Shown here: positions 10,511-24,284 of the stretch, one piece after another | How the letters are laid out: every line of letters begins with the position of its first letter | How positions within the stretch are numbered: the stretch's first letter is position 1 | Source: Apophysomyces variabilis | Lineage: Eukaryota > Mucoromycota > Mucoromycetes > Mucorales > Mucoraceae | Direction of reading: 5' to 3' | Assembly (NCBI GenBank): GCA_002749535.1 | Contig: MZZL01000409.1 | Coordinates: forward strand, 3,364,160-3,428,159 | DNA length: 64,000 bases | The notes under the pieces: model-generated | Told to the model about the DNA's origin: nothing | Seen by the model: the letters and a program-made list of their open reading frames with translations, nothing else | Database searches by the model: none | Translations under genes and position numbers: made by a program

Positions 10511-13500
10511 ATGAAAGGATTGACGGTGCAGGACAGCAATCCATGGGAATTCGATCTAAGCATTTCCGAGCAGGAGTCTCTTAATCTTCCTCAGCCTGTG
10601 ATTGACAAAATATGCCAGTTTCTACCGACTCAACGCGATCTGTACGAAGCTTGTCTGATCAATAGAACTTGGCGAGAAGCTGCCACAGCAGTCTTATGGA
10701 GATCTCCCAAATTACGCGACCCGGAGAGATTTAAACAGTTCTATAATTGCTGTCGAATGTCGAAAAGAGCAGCCCTCTCTGTCCGAGAAATCAGCTTGTG
10801 CATACAGGATGCAGTCGTTAAAACCGTATTTCTTCCTATAACAAAGGCAGATCTGCCTCGTCATGACATGAAGACCAACATACTTTCCCATCCTGATGTG
10901 GTCCAAGCTTATGCACGACAATGTGAACAACTTACAAGTATCACCATGTATGGTTGGCGTTTGCAGCCTAGCCACCTGGAACAGCTGGCTGTTATGTTGA
11001 ACAGACTGACTTCGATCAAATTAATCGGATCGAACCCAAATCCGAGCCAGCCATTTGCTCTCAGCATTATTTTACCTCGTTTGGAACGATTAATCCTGGA
11101 CGGTCGCTTTTGGCTCACCCCGCCTTTCCTCGGTCTTCTTTCGAGCCGGGCTACAAGACTCCGTGTCTTGCAGATCTCTTTGGCAGATATGGAAGAGGAA
11201 TGCTTAAGACGGCTATGCACTGGTCGCTTGGATCTACACGAGTTAACGCTAACAGACGCCGCCCCCATCACAGACATCATCATCAGGAGAGTGGTGCAGG
11301 CTTTCCCTAACTTAAGAAAGCTTTGTTTAACTGGTTGTAACAAAGTCACCGATGAATCTATATTGCATGCTCTCATTTCATGCCCACATTTGCGTGATCT
11401 GGAAATTCGTGCCCTGTCTGCCACCCTTCAACAACGCCCGGATCAGAAATTGACTGGGTTGGATCTCGCAGCTGGATGGAATGCCGTACGTCATAAGATT
11501 GTACTGCAACGATTAGTTCTGGAGAACTGGGGAATGAATGATGAATTCATGACACGGATGGCCGGAAAGTGTACAAGGCTTACAACTCTCGGTTTGTCCA
11601 ATTGTCCCAATCTCACGGACAGATCCATTGTGAACTGGTTGAGGGAAGGTTGCAGACTTCACGTATTCAATACCATTCGTTGTCCTGGTCTAGGTTCGGA
11701 TACATGGGCACATTTACAGCATGGCAAGGGTCTACGACAAATATATGTAGACTCATGTGGTGAACTTTCGCCGAAGGATGCTTATGATATTTGTTGCTCG
11801 TGCCCAAACCTACGAATGCTGGACATAGAAGGTTACCCGGAGATTACGAACCGTATTCATAGACAGCTTGCCCGCGGAGAGGATGCAGCGTCGTTCCCTG
11901 ACCAGAGTCTGTCACTGGATGCAAATGCCATCCATGCATTAGCCAACATAGATCCTACAACAGATGCGAAGCTAACTGGCTTACCGGAGACTCGATATTT
12001 GACCGGTCAGCACGTTATGCATCTCGCGAAAGCACTGGGAATACCCATTGCAGAATTTGAGGCATTGCTAGATATGGTGCAGGTAGGAAGGTTAAGGAAA
12101 GTAGGACGCAGATGTTAAACTTGTTCATATAGAGTGAAGTACCTGCTGCATCGGAAAACATGAAATCTCTAACACAGCAGTTTCCAGCTAAACTACATGA
12201 TTTCAGCCTAGCAGGTATGTTTGACAGCACGGACAATTGAATATAGGTAGCTGATGTCCAGCTTTTTCAGATAAAAGGCCGAAATCCCTGCAGCGAATCA
12301 ATCAGCTCAAGGAGCCACATCAACAACGACCCGCTACACCTGCCCTTTGGGCTCATGCGAACGATGCTATGATGGAGCATTATCTACCCGGCATCAATAA
12401 GGGGTCTGCTTTAGCAACAGCCAAAATGCCGAGTCCTACTAGAGAAACTATCTCGCCTATTGTTCAAGAGCAGGAGTCGGATGAAGCAAACGTGGAAAGA
12501 CTTGGTGATTCCGAGAGCTCGTTGTCGGAACGTTCCCCTTCCCCGACAAACGGCGCAGCAGAGATATTTAAAGAAGAGCAGACGGTAAAAGAGGATTGGC
12601 CTGTTTTAGGCGGACAAAAGGAAAAGGAGAAACCTATTGATCTCGGAGGATGGGGTACAACAAACAATCTCTTATGGAAGACGGGAACCTCTTCCTCGCG
12701 TCCTTCAGGCCCAGTTACGAAAGGATACAGTGCCTGGGATCCAAATGAAGCGATCAATCGTACCCGCGAATGGCAGCAGAAGCCTTTGGAGCAAGCTCTG
12801 CCTCCAACACGACGACGAGGTCAGCCAACTGCACCCCAGATGATGTTGGAGAGTGATGGATGGGGTCAACCAAAATCATACGTAGCTTGGCATGATCTGC
12901 GGACGCAAGGTTTTGCGCACGATGTTATTGAAAAGCAACGGGGCACTTCGTTTTGGAATGCAGAAATTGGTGCTTGGAGCACGGGTGCAGAAAATGTTCT
13001 TACTACAGAAACAGCAGCGCCAAAAAGGACGATCGAAAAAGCCAACGAGAGTTGGTCAAAATATCAGCGTCCTTCTAAAGGATCAGGGAAACAATCAGCT
13101 CAATCCATGACTAGACAAAGGGCAACCTCTGCTGCTGATTTAAGTTCAGATGAAAGTGTCAACTGGGATGAAGACGATGGTGTGACAATCAAGACCTCTA
13201 CAAAACCTACTATAAAACCCGGTGAGAAAACGAAGAGCAACGGAAGCCTGGTGGCTCCCAATCATCCTGGCGATCCGAAATGGCGTAATATGAAAGAATG
13301 GCATAAACTAAGAGAGCAAGGATCTATGCAGCACCCAAATGCTGAAAAGAACAACCGATTTGAAGTTGATGGTGAAGAAGGATGGTCTGAAGAATCAGAT
13401 CTTCTCTCAGATGGTTAGCCAGTCAATTCCTTTTCTAGATAGGACACTTATTAATCGTTGTATTGTATGTAGATACTTCTGAGCGAGCGACAGGTACTAA

Positions 13501-14471
13501 CGGTATAGCCAAGAATGTCACTAGCAAGTTTGGGCAATCCACAAAACAGAGCACGCCTATGACTTCGCCACGATCGTCTCTGCGCGAACCCATCGCACCC
13601 GAGGAATTAGCTGGGGCGTGGGGTGCATTTACAGTAGCGGAAACATCATCTGAGATGCTGATAGACACAAGCGATATTGTGAATAAGCCTAACAGTACCA
13701 ACCAAGATACATTGATACCGAAGACGAGCAGCCCGACTTACAACGAATTGTGGCAGTCTATGTCAAGTCTTACGAAAGTTGATTGGAATGCTGGGGAGGA
13801 AAAATCGCAGGATTCCGAAAAAGCGAAGCAAATAGTGAAAGAAGAAATGTACGATTTCAGTGATATACAGGATATAAGTGATATACCAAAAGAGACCAAA
13901 GAGGAGATGATGCCCCCAATACAACCCGAAGTACTATCTGAACGGGTGCTTTCGCCAATAGAGCCACTTCAGCCTATACAGTCGCCTGCTATTACTTCCG
14001 CTGCTTCTAATACTTCTGCTGCCTCTAATAATGCAAGTTCTTCTATGAGTCCAGCAGTATCAGACTCATCACGACCAGCATCGCAAGCTACTACTATTCA
14101 AGTAGCATCACCGGTGCCGCCTAGCTCATCGAATGATAGCGACCCTGGTCCTCTCATTGTCCAGTTGTACATAGAAACTACCAAGCACGGCATGCAACCA
14201 TTGAAACTATATGATGTGAGTATTGTATTTAACTGTTACTACTATTCCGCTTTTACTCACGATAGTGTATGATTTACAGAACCGTGATCCTGAAGTGGAT
14301 GTAGAGAATTACTGCAAACAGTATGATATGATGGAAGTAATGCCACGTGTTCTGGAAGCGGCTATGGAACATTATACAAAAAGTAAGACGAAACGAATAT
14401 TGGGCAAAAAGAAGAAAGCAAAAGAAAAGTCAGCAATTTCCGCATCGCCTGCATCAAATACACTTATTTAA
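10511..14471 (+). CDS. F-box/leucine-rich-repeat protein with long disordered tail
   Basis: Five exons: 10511-12082, 12133-12214, 12271-13413, 13473-14215, 14280-14471 (1243 aa). Residues about 26-65 (LPQPVIDKICQFLPTQRDLY to WREAATAVLW) form an F-box, which docks onto Skp1 in SCF ubiquitin ligases. Residues about 130-460 hold cysteine-containing LRRs (LRKLCLTGCNKVTDESI; LTTLGLSNCPNLTDRSI), the presumed substrate-binding surface. The rest is polar, Ser/Pro-rich and Trp-dotted, and contains two related WH(D/K)LR(T/E)QG segments. The last 80 residues (IVQLYIETTKHGMQPLKLYD to KQYDM) suggest a small folded end before a basic tail. Intron 3 (13414-13472) uses a weak GTTAGC donor; if it is not spliced, the protein stops at 13418 without the last 310 residues. 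Confidence 0.8.
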
Positions 14472-17400
14472 TCTCTTACCAACAAGGAAAAAAGAAATAA
14501 AGCGAATGTTGGTTTTTCACTTTGCTTTTTTGCATAGCATATAAAATTAGGTTATCATTAGGCTGTGACAGAGAGGTCTATGTCGGGAGCTTATCTTTAT
14601 ACAGATTGGCCCGCTTTTAACAATACGAGGAATCTATTATATGGAATGGGCACTCGCTTTCAACGATCTACTTGTTCCTTACTAACAGATGATCATTGAC
14701 GCTGTATTTCGTGTTTTCCTTCTCTTTACTTCCATGTTAAAATAATGTTTCCTAAACGTATTGGAACATGTCACCGTATGCATAATAGCAGTTGCACTAT
14801 TCGTTTCTATGATTATCACAAAGCCAGCACACAAAATCAGGTAAAAATTTTTATATGAACATGACAAGATTTGCAGGCATTTGAGCATTCCTTTATGTCT
14901 ATTTCATAATATTTCGCGCTGCTGAATTACATATTTCAGGCCAATTAGACAACGAGATATACATTATGTTTAGAATGCGTAATAGCTTGAAGGGTGTACT
15001 CTCTAACTTCGATTCCAGAGTGTTGCCTTCCTTTCATACACCAATGCATTTATGTGAGAAGTCATGTTCCACTTTTTGTTTTTATATATGTAATATTATT
15101 ATGTAATAGATATCTATGGATTTTCTATCAATGGCTGTGATTAATTCATGTTATATCTGACATGATTACATCACTATATTCAGTGGATAAAACATCAGGT
15201 CTAGACTGTCAGTGAACATATCGGCTATAATGACTGTACGGATCAGGGTTACACTAACATCATATTCTATTCATCTGTTGCTGGGAATCCTAGCGGACAC
15301 AGAATATCAAGAGACAGAAGATTAACGTGTCATTACCGATCGTATGGATTTTACAAAAGATATTAGTAACTACCCCAACTCGCTATTACCCGCAAGCGTT
15401 TCTAAAGTTATTTAAAGAGAACAATCGATTGTGGAATAAAGAACATCTTTCTCGGTCTCGCTTATTCTTAGCATTCTGTTATTTCATTTTATACGTCGAT
15501 TAATCCCATCAAATCCAAACTTTGTCGGTGAAGGGAAAATAGCTTCTCATTCTTTCGCTCAGCCCTCCATATATCACATTCCTGGTAAGCAGTTAAATCT
15601 TTTATACATAGTAGTTGACGGATATGCTCCTTGTGTATCTTTTAGTCTGTATGACCTCTGTCAACCACGAACCGCCTTGATTGTGTGAGTAAGCTCCGTG
15701 CATTCCATTCGATCAAGCGGAAAAGAAGTCTTGTCTGCTTTATACACAGTGCCATCTATCCTCTTGTGCTTCCAAGTCTTTGCCAGGTGCCGCATTTCTC
15801 TATAGTGCGTTATCCACAAAGATGCTAGCTGTTCTCGCATTTTCTCCCCGGTTTTGCCGGGGACGCTGGCACAAACGAAAGGGAGGAAATTCAGAACGGG
15901 ACAAAAAGTTTTGCTCCTTTTCAAAACCTACGGCAAAGATAGTCAAGTTGACAGCTTGCTCGATCACTTACTGCTGGAGTGTTGACTATGGCCACAACTG
16001 CTAGTGTCCCGTTTCTCTGCTATACTCTCCATATGGAACTGTACAATAGATACAAAGTGCTCTGTCAAAAGCAGCATTGAATGGTCGAAAACTGTAGCAC
16101 AGAGCCAACAAACATCGTAAGGTAACTAAGAAATTTAGAGTGAATGTCCTGAAATGCTGCTATGACCAGATCGCTCAAAGAGGTCTAGAACCTCTTCAAA
16201 CTTGTTATCAGTCCAATGTTCAACTCAAACACAGAAAGTATCTCGAGATAAATAAAAATCTCGTGTAAAAGAGAAAGACCCTCCTCAGTTAAAAGCATGT
16301 ACTACGGCGTGGGGGGGAGGGGAAATAGAACGTTGCAGTGCTACCTATTTAGCATACAAGGTATGGATATTGGGCTACGGATTGCAGAACAAGTCAAAAG
16401 CCGATGAAAATGGATAAGCTGCTTGCATCGATAGATGATTTCTGTCGCAATTGACAAACGACTACAGAAGCATATCTTGCTTTGAAGAAGTGTTATAGAT
16501 GGGAAAGACAAAACTGTGTCAGTGAAGGGCATCTTAGTGCCAGAATTCTCGTTGTGTAGCAGTACGATTTGACCACGTTACTCCCAGCCTGGATGCTATG
16601 GCTGCTGTATTCATTGGGCACTCTGGAATTTCGACCATGAAAAAGGTTATCCGCTGTACCCATTCTGCCATAGATCAGCCAATTTAATGCTGATTTGGAA
16701 CATCTTAAGATGTCCACTCTGTCAACTGGCTGACACGAAGGAACGGCACCTGGCACAGGCCAGGAGCAGTGCCTCGACCGGTAAGTTTCAATTAGGCTTT
16801 CACACTATTCGAACAATTAACTATTTCTGCTATCATCCATTTTTCTCTTGCATCCGTTGTCTGCTGCATCGTTTGATTTACTTTCTCTGGAAAATCTCCA
16901 TATACATTTTTTTTTAGTATGATTGAGAATTAATTACCCAAATCGGGATCAGTCATCCCAAACTTAGAGGCATATTAAAATCGACCCGGTCATAATAAAG
17001 ACAGGAGTTGCAAAAGATAACAGCATGGGTGGATATCCTTTCTATCTCCTTATTGGCATCAACTAATCGAAGAAATACAAAGGAAATAGGCATATCAGAA
17101 CTAGGTTAAACATCTAATTCCTATACCATATTATAAACTTTTCATGGCTAGCTACCCGAATATAGTTCTGCGTTACAAGTTTTACATTTATTATTACTAA
17201 TGCAGCCCTTTTCATTTGTACACAATGCCAGCGCGCTGATATCTTTATACGTAATCTCATTAATCGAATAGACATATGATCTTTGTACAATTGGCACTAA
17301 GTAAAACATGTCTCAAAGAGTCTATGCTGATATCTTGCATAAGATTTTGGTACTATTTATCATTTCTACAAACCTCCCACATAACGGTAGTAGGTTGTTT

Positions 17401-18929
17401 TCTTTCTTGAAAAGATATACTAAATAGGGTACTGATATATCTTTGCGTTTGTAAAAAAAAGGCTGGATACGTGGAGTGCTCACAAACCGGGTTCAGTGTC
17501 AAGCCCACCCATAGCTTTGCAGAATGAGCGACCGTCTTTCTGACCAACAGCCAACGAGCTGTGATGGAGGCGTAGATAGATGTTTGATGATATTAAAAAG
17601 GTCGTTTTATTCCTTGAGAGCAAGGCAATGGATAGTAACATCGAGACATATCGAGACCGGAGGGATTGTAGCGGTAAAGGGGCGTTCTTTGGAGTCTATG
17701 ACCGTAAACCAACATTTCGTACTGTACATGTTCAATCCGAATACGTATCCGTCGATTAAAGCAACGCAAATGACTCCATAAAAACGGAAGAATATAAAGA
17801 CAGGCTAATATAAGAAACGCCTTCATCGAGAGAAGCAAGAAGAATAAGAAGAAACAAAAGAAATGGGTGGATGACCGAAACGCTTGTGTGAATATGAATA
17901 CTAAAAGGTACTACAATTTAAGTCAACTATGAAAGCAGCACTAATCCAACCACGCCATTTTATTGAATGAAATAACAGGTAACCATGGCTTTGGTCATAC
18001 GAGCTATTTGGGAATTAGGATAGAAAGAGAGAAAGAGAGAGAACGACAAACAGCATTTCTCATCGCCAATGAAAGTATATCACGCCGTATCATTTCAGAC
18101 GGACGGAAAAGGACGGATGACGATGTCGTAAATACAAGTATAGCAATCTTCAACGTTGATAATGGGCGCACCGCCTCAGACTGTATTCTTTTCTGACCTT
18201 TCTTTTTTTTTATTATCTGCCTTAAGTGCTCGTATTTCCTTCTTTTCCCGTTTGCCCTTCCGGGTTGACATTGCCTGAAGGACAGAAAACAGATCATTCT
18301 ATGCATACAAAAAGTACTTGCTTTTTTTTTTCCATCATGGCTCATCTCTGCAGCACATGGGCCAACTAGCTGACTTTGAGCTGCCGTCTTTTTTTTAATT
18401 TGGATTGGTGAGGGGAACACAGAGCCTATCTTTTGCATCGGCGGGGAATCAATAATGCTAACGTGGTGCAATAACGCTAAATCTTATTCTGCACTTGTGC
18501 CCTTCATAACTTGTTGCTAGCCAAAAAAAAAAATAAGGACCAGGTGGACCGGAAGAGTGATACGAATATCCATGGTCAATATTTCAGGACATGACCAGTT
18601 GTGGGTATCATCTTGAAAGAAACAAACGGGCTTATCGTTCCCATTTCCCGTTGGTCGTGCTACACAGATATAATATTCGCAGTCGCACAGTTACTCACTC
18701 GAAACCTATTCTTTGATCTCCGCAGACCCTCGAATCAGTTTCTTAATAGACAAAAAGAGCCAAAGTTTTTTTTTTTTTGCTAAGGATAAAACTTTCACAC
18801 AGTAGATTTCTTTTTTTTTTTCCTTCCTTCCCTTTCTTTATTTATATATACCTGTGAAAGGCCATCTCTGGTACTTTTCGCACTTGTTCTTTCTGTTATA
18901 AAACAAAAGAAGCGATACGAAGATAAAGC
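14472..18929. other. Long stretch without a supportable gene
   Basis: About 4.4 kb between two plus-strand genes. Open frames are short and show no recognisable motif. Short protein-like stretches (for example around 16560-16680 on +, and an 85-codon frame at 17524-17781) lack convincing splice partners. A G-rich run lies at 16310-16321. The last 200 bp before 18930 are pyrimidine-rich with T-runs, as expected for the promoter and 5' leader of the permease gene. A decayed gene or a noncoding transcript cannot be excluded by eye. Confidence 0.4.
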
Positions 18930-21131
18930 ATGGGTTGGGCCGATACTATCAATGCCTCTGTGGCCCGTTCAATGGTCGGCAGGTTCTTTCAATTGGAAGG
19001 ATCTGGTGCACGTCGGGAACGAAAGGGAACCAGGTTTCTCACCGAAATTCGAGCTGGATTGACCACATTCTTCGCCATGGTAAAAGACGAAAACTATCAT
19101 TAACTGAAATACGATTTACTTTGGCTTCAGCATAACGTTTAACACCGAAAAAAAATGAATTGCTTTTAGGCTTATATTATTTCTGTCAACGCTTCCATTA
19201 TCAGTGATAGTGGTGGGCCCTGTGTTTGCACGCCTACAGCAGAAGACCCCACATGTGACATGAACAATGATTATCTTAGCTGTGTCTATCAAGTCAAACT
19301 TGATCTGATCATGGGAACTACGATCATTGCTATGATTTCCAGTATCATGATTGGTGTCTTTGCTAACCTCCCCATCGGCATGGCTCCTGGGTAAGGTTAT
19401 AATCCTATCGTGCAACAAGAGATATCCAAATGTGAAACCAAACATCTGAGATGTGTTCTCTTTTTTATTCTTTTACTAGAATGGGATTGAATGCTTACTT
19501 TACTTATACGGTCGTTGGTTACCACGGTTCCGGCAAAGTGCCCTATCAAACCGCATTGGCTGCCGTTTTTATTGAAGGCTTGATCTTTTTTGTTTTGTCC
19601 ATTTTCGGTATCCGTCAATGGCTGGCTCGGATCATTCCTATGAGTATCAAGATTGCCATGGGATGTGGTATCGGTCTCTATCTCTGCTTTATTGGTTTGC
19701 AGTCCTCAGCAGGCATTGGCCTGGTTACACTGGATTATTCGACATTGGTTACATTAGGTAGGGCACTCTGTCCATTGGTATTGTTTCGCTGTCTGAAAAA
19801 GATAGCCACAAACTCGGAACGGAATTTTAATCTTTTTTATTTCCTTTTCTGTCACTAGGCGGTTGTCCCAAGGCTGCCATGAATGAACATGGTGTCTGTG
19901 AATGGGGACATATGGAATCTGGCACCATGTATATGGGTCTCCTTGGTTTGGTGCTGATGGCTATCTTATTGATGTATCGAGTTCGTGGTGCTATATTAAT
20001 TGCCATCGTCTTCATCGCCATCACTTCATGGCCACGAAACAATATGGTGACCTACTTCCCTTACACTCCTCAGGGCGATGCCATGTTCGACTACTTCAAA
20101 AAAGTTGTCACCGTTCACAACATGGAGCAGTAAGTTGATTTCAGTTAGAAAAAGACATGGACTTGAAAATTGCTAAACGACGCGAACTTTCTTACACATA
20201 GTGTTCTCGGCAAATTCCACTTTGATTTGACAACCAAGGAAATCTGGATTGCATTGATTACATTCTTGGTAGGTAGTTTTACTGCAAAAGATCATTCAAA
20301 GAAACACAAAACTGATACGGACGCTACGTCCCTCGACTTTTTTTGTTTTGTTTTGAATTCTTTTAGTACGTTGATATCTTGGATACGACCGGTACCATGT
20401 ACTCTATGGCCCACTATGGTGGATTTACGGACAAGGCCGGTGATTTTGAGCACTCAACTTATGCTTTCATGTGCGACGCTCTTAGCATCACTATCGGCTC
20501 TTGCTTTGGTAGTTCCCCTTGTACCGCTTTCGTTGAGTCTGGCGCAGGTATTGCCGAAGGTGGCCGCACGGGTATTACAGCTATCTCAGTGGCCTTTGGT
20601 TTCTTTGTCTCGATCTTCTTCTCTCCCATCTTTGCCAGCTTTCCTCCATGGTCGACCGGTCCTGCCTTGATTATTGTTGGTTCCATGATGACTTCGGGTA
20701 TCCGTAATATCAATTGGGATTATCCCGGTGATGCTATTCCTGCATTCATTACTCTGGCCGTCATGCCACTCACCTATTCGATTGCTTATGGTGTTATTGG
20801 TGGCATCTTTTCCTATATCATTATCAATGGTTTTGTGTTCATCGTTGATAAGATCACTGGAGGCCGTGTCCGACCCGATTATTCTCTTCGTGAAGATTGG
20901 TGGACATCAGCCTTGGGTCGACCTTTCCTACCCACCTGGATTCGCTTTTTAATAGCGAAAACCCGGGGAGAACCTTTTGATTGGCATGAAGACGAATACG
21001 AATTTGAAGACGATATTCCCGCACATGACCCTGAACAAGTAGCTATCCAAGGGTCTCACGAAGAATTGACCGATGCCCATCATCAGACTCACCCTGCTCT
21101 AAACGAAAAGTATGAGTATTACCGACAATAG
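18930..21131 (+). CDS. azgA-like: Purine (hypoxanthine-adenine-guanine) permease, AzgA type
   Basis: Six exons: 18930-19079, 19170-19390, 19480-19757, 19859-20129, 20202-20268, 20367-21131; 583 aa, the usual size for AzgA. It is predicted to import purine bases with protons across the plasma membrane. The N-terminus [20 protein letters not shown], the first helix [34 protein letters not shown], the [11 protein letters not shown] helix, [20 protein letters not shown] and [13 protein letters not shown] are hallmarks of the AzgA/NCS2-related family, as is [20 protein letters not shown]. Twelve to fourteen membrane helices are expected. The Cys-rich loop [20 protein letters not shown] follows helix 1, as in fungal members. 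The acidic cytosolic tail ([12 protein letters not shown]) is where arrestin and ubiquitin-ligase control acts in relatives. The leader is pyrimidine-rich. Confidence 0.93.
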
Positions 21132-21703
21132 ATGCTTCCATTGTCCTTTTCTTATTATCTAACTTAATTGACTTAAATGAATACCGTCCTCTATAACATT
21201 TTGTGCAATGAATTAATTAAAACCAATTAGACGTGTGTATCGTACCACCCATCGATCGTATTTTCATAATCTGTGAGCCAAGTAGTTTAACGAACCAAAT
21301 CGGAAGGTTTTGTTTCTAAACAAAACAAGCTGTGAGACGTTCCAGTAGCACGCTAATTTATGGTTCATGACGAATGAAATTATCTATATTGCATGAATCA
21401 ATGGAGATTAGGCATCGGCCAATTTCGCAGTAGCATGCAGAACTTTCAGAGTAATGGATACAGCAAGGTTGATTTTTTACTCTCAGTGCAAAATTGGTTT
21501 TTGATTTTCTTAATTAGTGGACGCTTTTCTACGATAAAATGTACAAGGTATATTCGCTCTTCACCAAAGTATTGTTTTCAATTGATACAATACCAACCTA
21601 GCTAACCAGCTATGCTTGTTTCGGAACAAGGCTCTTCATCACCGCTTGCTCTCCACAACGATCAATATGCCGTATTGATTGTAGTGAATCGCGGGTAGGC
21701 AGC

Positions 21704-23816
21704 CTATAATGGGTCACTTTGCACTTGTATCCGCTCTTTTATCCGCTCTTTAAATTGATGCTGGTCCAAGTAAAATAAGGAAAATAGTTCCTTTCTCATC
21801 TCTAATGCAGGGTCCGGAATTGTTATCTGCAATAGAAAATGGAGTTAGTGTGAGAAAAAGCAAAATTAAATCGATGCTTACCCGTTCCAGTTCTTCTACC
21901 ACGTGCTTTAGCTCCTCGTTCTTGTCCTGAAGTTCTATCTGCGACTCCAGGTAAGACTAATTGATGGTATGAGTAAACAGGGAAAGGAAAAACAATTATT
22001 TGGTTCATTACCTTCTCGTCTTCAGATACTTCCCCAGGCATAGGAGATATCCGGCTATAAAGCACATGTGCCATCCTATCCATTGCTTTTTCTCTAGTTG
22101 TTCGTTTTAATGTCTGATTAGTCGAGTACTACTAGGACTTGTCTCAGAACAAGCACTTACAGTTGTCGTAGGTGATCTAGACTTGAACTAAATTTTTTTG
22201 ACCATAGCTTTTTTGCATTCCCTTCAGTTTCCATTATTGAACGCACATTATCATGGATTGACGCGGCTTCAGAGCTAAGGGCAGTAGCTGAATCTGATGA
22301 AAGAATAAAGAAATGAGTCAATGATTCAGATTTGTTCTTTCCTACCGGCAGCGATGTTTAATAGCGTTTCGATCCAGAGGATGGTTTGATCATCGTTGCA
22401 TGAATCATCGTTTTCTTCGTTTTGCTACACGCTATTAAAACAATGCAAGTGCATTTCCAGAATTACCTGCAAACTAGGAGGCTTTTCCTGCTGTAGATCT
22501 TCTACGAGCGCCTTCAAAATATGTGTGCCATGACGCTGCCGTGTCAGATCTATCTCCATGCTGTATAACAAAAATTGTAGATATGCTCTCTGGCGAATGA
22601 CTGATTCCTGCAGCTAACAGACCGTTATGCGATAAGTTAACCGTTATTTAGCACCAATAACTTACTCTATCCAAGTCGTAATCGAGCTGTACCAAGATTT
22701 CGTAATTGCGACGTATCTCGTCCTCCATCAGGGGCATTTGAATGCTTAACTTAGCCAGACTAGATAGTGCTGGCTCAATGACATCCTTTTCTATCTGTTT
22801 TCGTTTTTCAATGGCTTCTCGCGCTTCTTTCTCGGCTGCCTCTTTGGACGATCTGTTGTACATAGTTTATATTAGAAAATAAACGAGATATGCCTAGTTA
22901 CTTACTGCAAGATTGGTAGTATTTGAGGTAGACTATTCACTTTCCGTGATTCTTTTTCCATCGTTTGTACTTTGGCTTCAAAACCTTTATGCGCTGATTC
23001 AGCTTGTATATACTTGCGTTCTGTACATATATACCTACAATTAAACATTAGATAAGGGGAAACTAGAGATGCTGACTGCTTGCATTTTCACTAATTTATC
23101 AATCTCAAGAGTCATTCGCTGTTTCTCCGTTAATTGAGCTTGCTCTAGACGTTCACCCTCTGTGATATCCGGTTCATAGATTTCAAGAATACGCTGTCTC
23201 CACTCTGCCAATTCGCGATCAAATTCTTCTGTCAGCAATGCATCCGTGTCCATAAATTTTTTCAAGTCTTCGTGGTTATTATATAGGTGTGGTAAGCTCT
23301 TCTCTATGACCAATGTCTTATTGTTAAGTTATTGTTCGTTTTTTGCAGTATAGGCCGTTCTACCTGGCGAAAACGTCTTCTTCGCTAAATCCAGAATGCT
23401 TTTCGCTGCCTCTTCGTACTATGCAAATGACTATAAGTTTTGCTGCTTGACTGGATTTCCTTCAACCTACGTCCGTACGCGCGTTTGCCACCTCACTTTC
23501 TTCTTTCGCGATCTCCTGATCGAGCTGGGCTGAGATCGCATTCAATTCGTCTAGCCTACTTTGCATCGATTTACGGGTACTCCTTTGGTGATATGTTAGG
23601 TCAATCGTAGGTTGATGCATCGCAACTTACATAAGTTGTTCATGCTGCGTTTCGAGAATGGCCGCATAATGGGCAAAGAGATTGGGCGGTTCACGGCTGC
23701 GTAACCCAAGGTTTATTGCATTTATAAAGCAGAGTCATTTCTGCTCCTTACCGTGACGCAACGCCATGAGCCTCAGACTTGCAAGCATCCATGTCATCGT
23801 GTTTGCGTTTATCCAT
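21704..23816 (-). CDS. Coiled-coil protein, possibly augmin (HAUS3)-like
   Basis: Minus-strand gene with about ten exons and short introns. Start ATG at 23814-23816 (MDKRKHDDMDACKSE), stop at 21704-21706. Nearly the whole chain is charged and helical: QSRLDELNAISAQLDQEIAK, ELAEWRQRILEIYEPD, KEAREAIEKRKQIEKDVIEP, a short hydrophobic patch QRAYLQFLLYSMEIDL, then SYLESQIELQDKNEELKHVV and a last exon ending KERIQVQSDPL. Size (about 530-550 aa) and the QFLLYSMEIDL-type patch in long coiled coil recall HAUS augmin subunit 3, which promotes microtubule branching in spindles. Other spindle or kinetochore coiled-coil proteins are equally possible. The junctions at about 23040 and 23300 are the least certain. 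Further 5' exons may exist. Confidence 0.5.
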
Positions 23817-24053
23817 CGGGAAAAGAAAGGGAACCACAATGCGTTAGTTTCATTGCCAGTCACCCTCCATAAAGGGAGAAACATAAAAATGTTTAACTCG
23901 CATACTAACCGAGCGAGAGTAGAGGTTTTTGCAAACGTAATTCTTGGCAGTCAAAAAGTAGTTTTGCGCCAGCGAACCGTAGCAGAAAGAAGACTCGCTT
24001 TTCTATACATGGTCCAAAATCTTTGCTAAGGTTTGAGGCAATATCTCTAATGG

Positions 24054-24284
24054 CTATTGCCAGTAGTCAAGTTCAGCTTCCATGCATTTAACGATACTCG
24101 TAATCACAGCTTGATTCTCTTGTTGGTATTTGCCAAGAGTGTTAAATATGTCAAGAGCAACAGTTTCATTGAATTTGATGAAAAGATAGAATAGAAAAGG
24201 AGCTATTTTGCCTTGTCACAGGGCAGTAATGAAATCATGAAGAAGGATTTCCATGGAAGCTCCGATGGCATGAACGATACCTTT
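24054..24284 (-). pseudogene. Interrupted coding remnant with one in-frame TGA
   Basis: On the minus strand a plausible acceptor (CTCCTTTAG, ending at 24285) opens a frame of 77 codons to TAG at 24054. It reads HAIGASMEILLHDFITAL, then TGA (24216-24218), then QGKIAPFLFYLFIKFNETVA and further helical sequence ending MEAELDYWQ. Both halves look like real amphipathic helices in the same frame, so a nonsense mutation in an old exon is the simplest reading. I do not recognise the family; a BAR-like helical bundle is only a guess. It lies between the coiled-coil gene and the dynamin gene and could be a lost 5' part of the former. Confidence 0.3.

Noticed and set aside
16310..16321. G-run that might form a quadruplex
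   Set aside because: There is only one long G tract and a short neighbour; too little for a supported four-strand structure.
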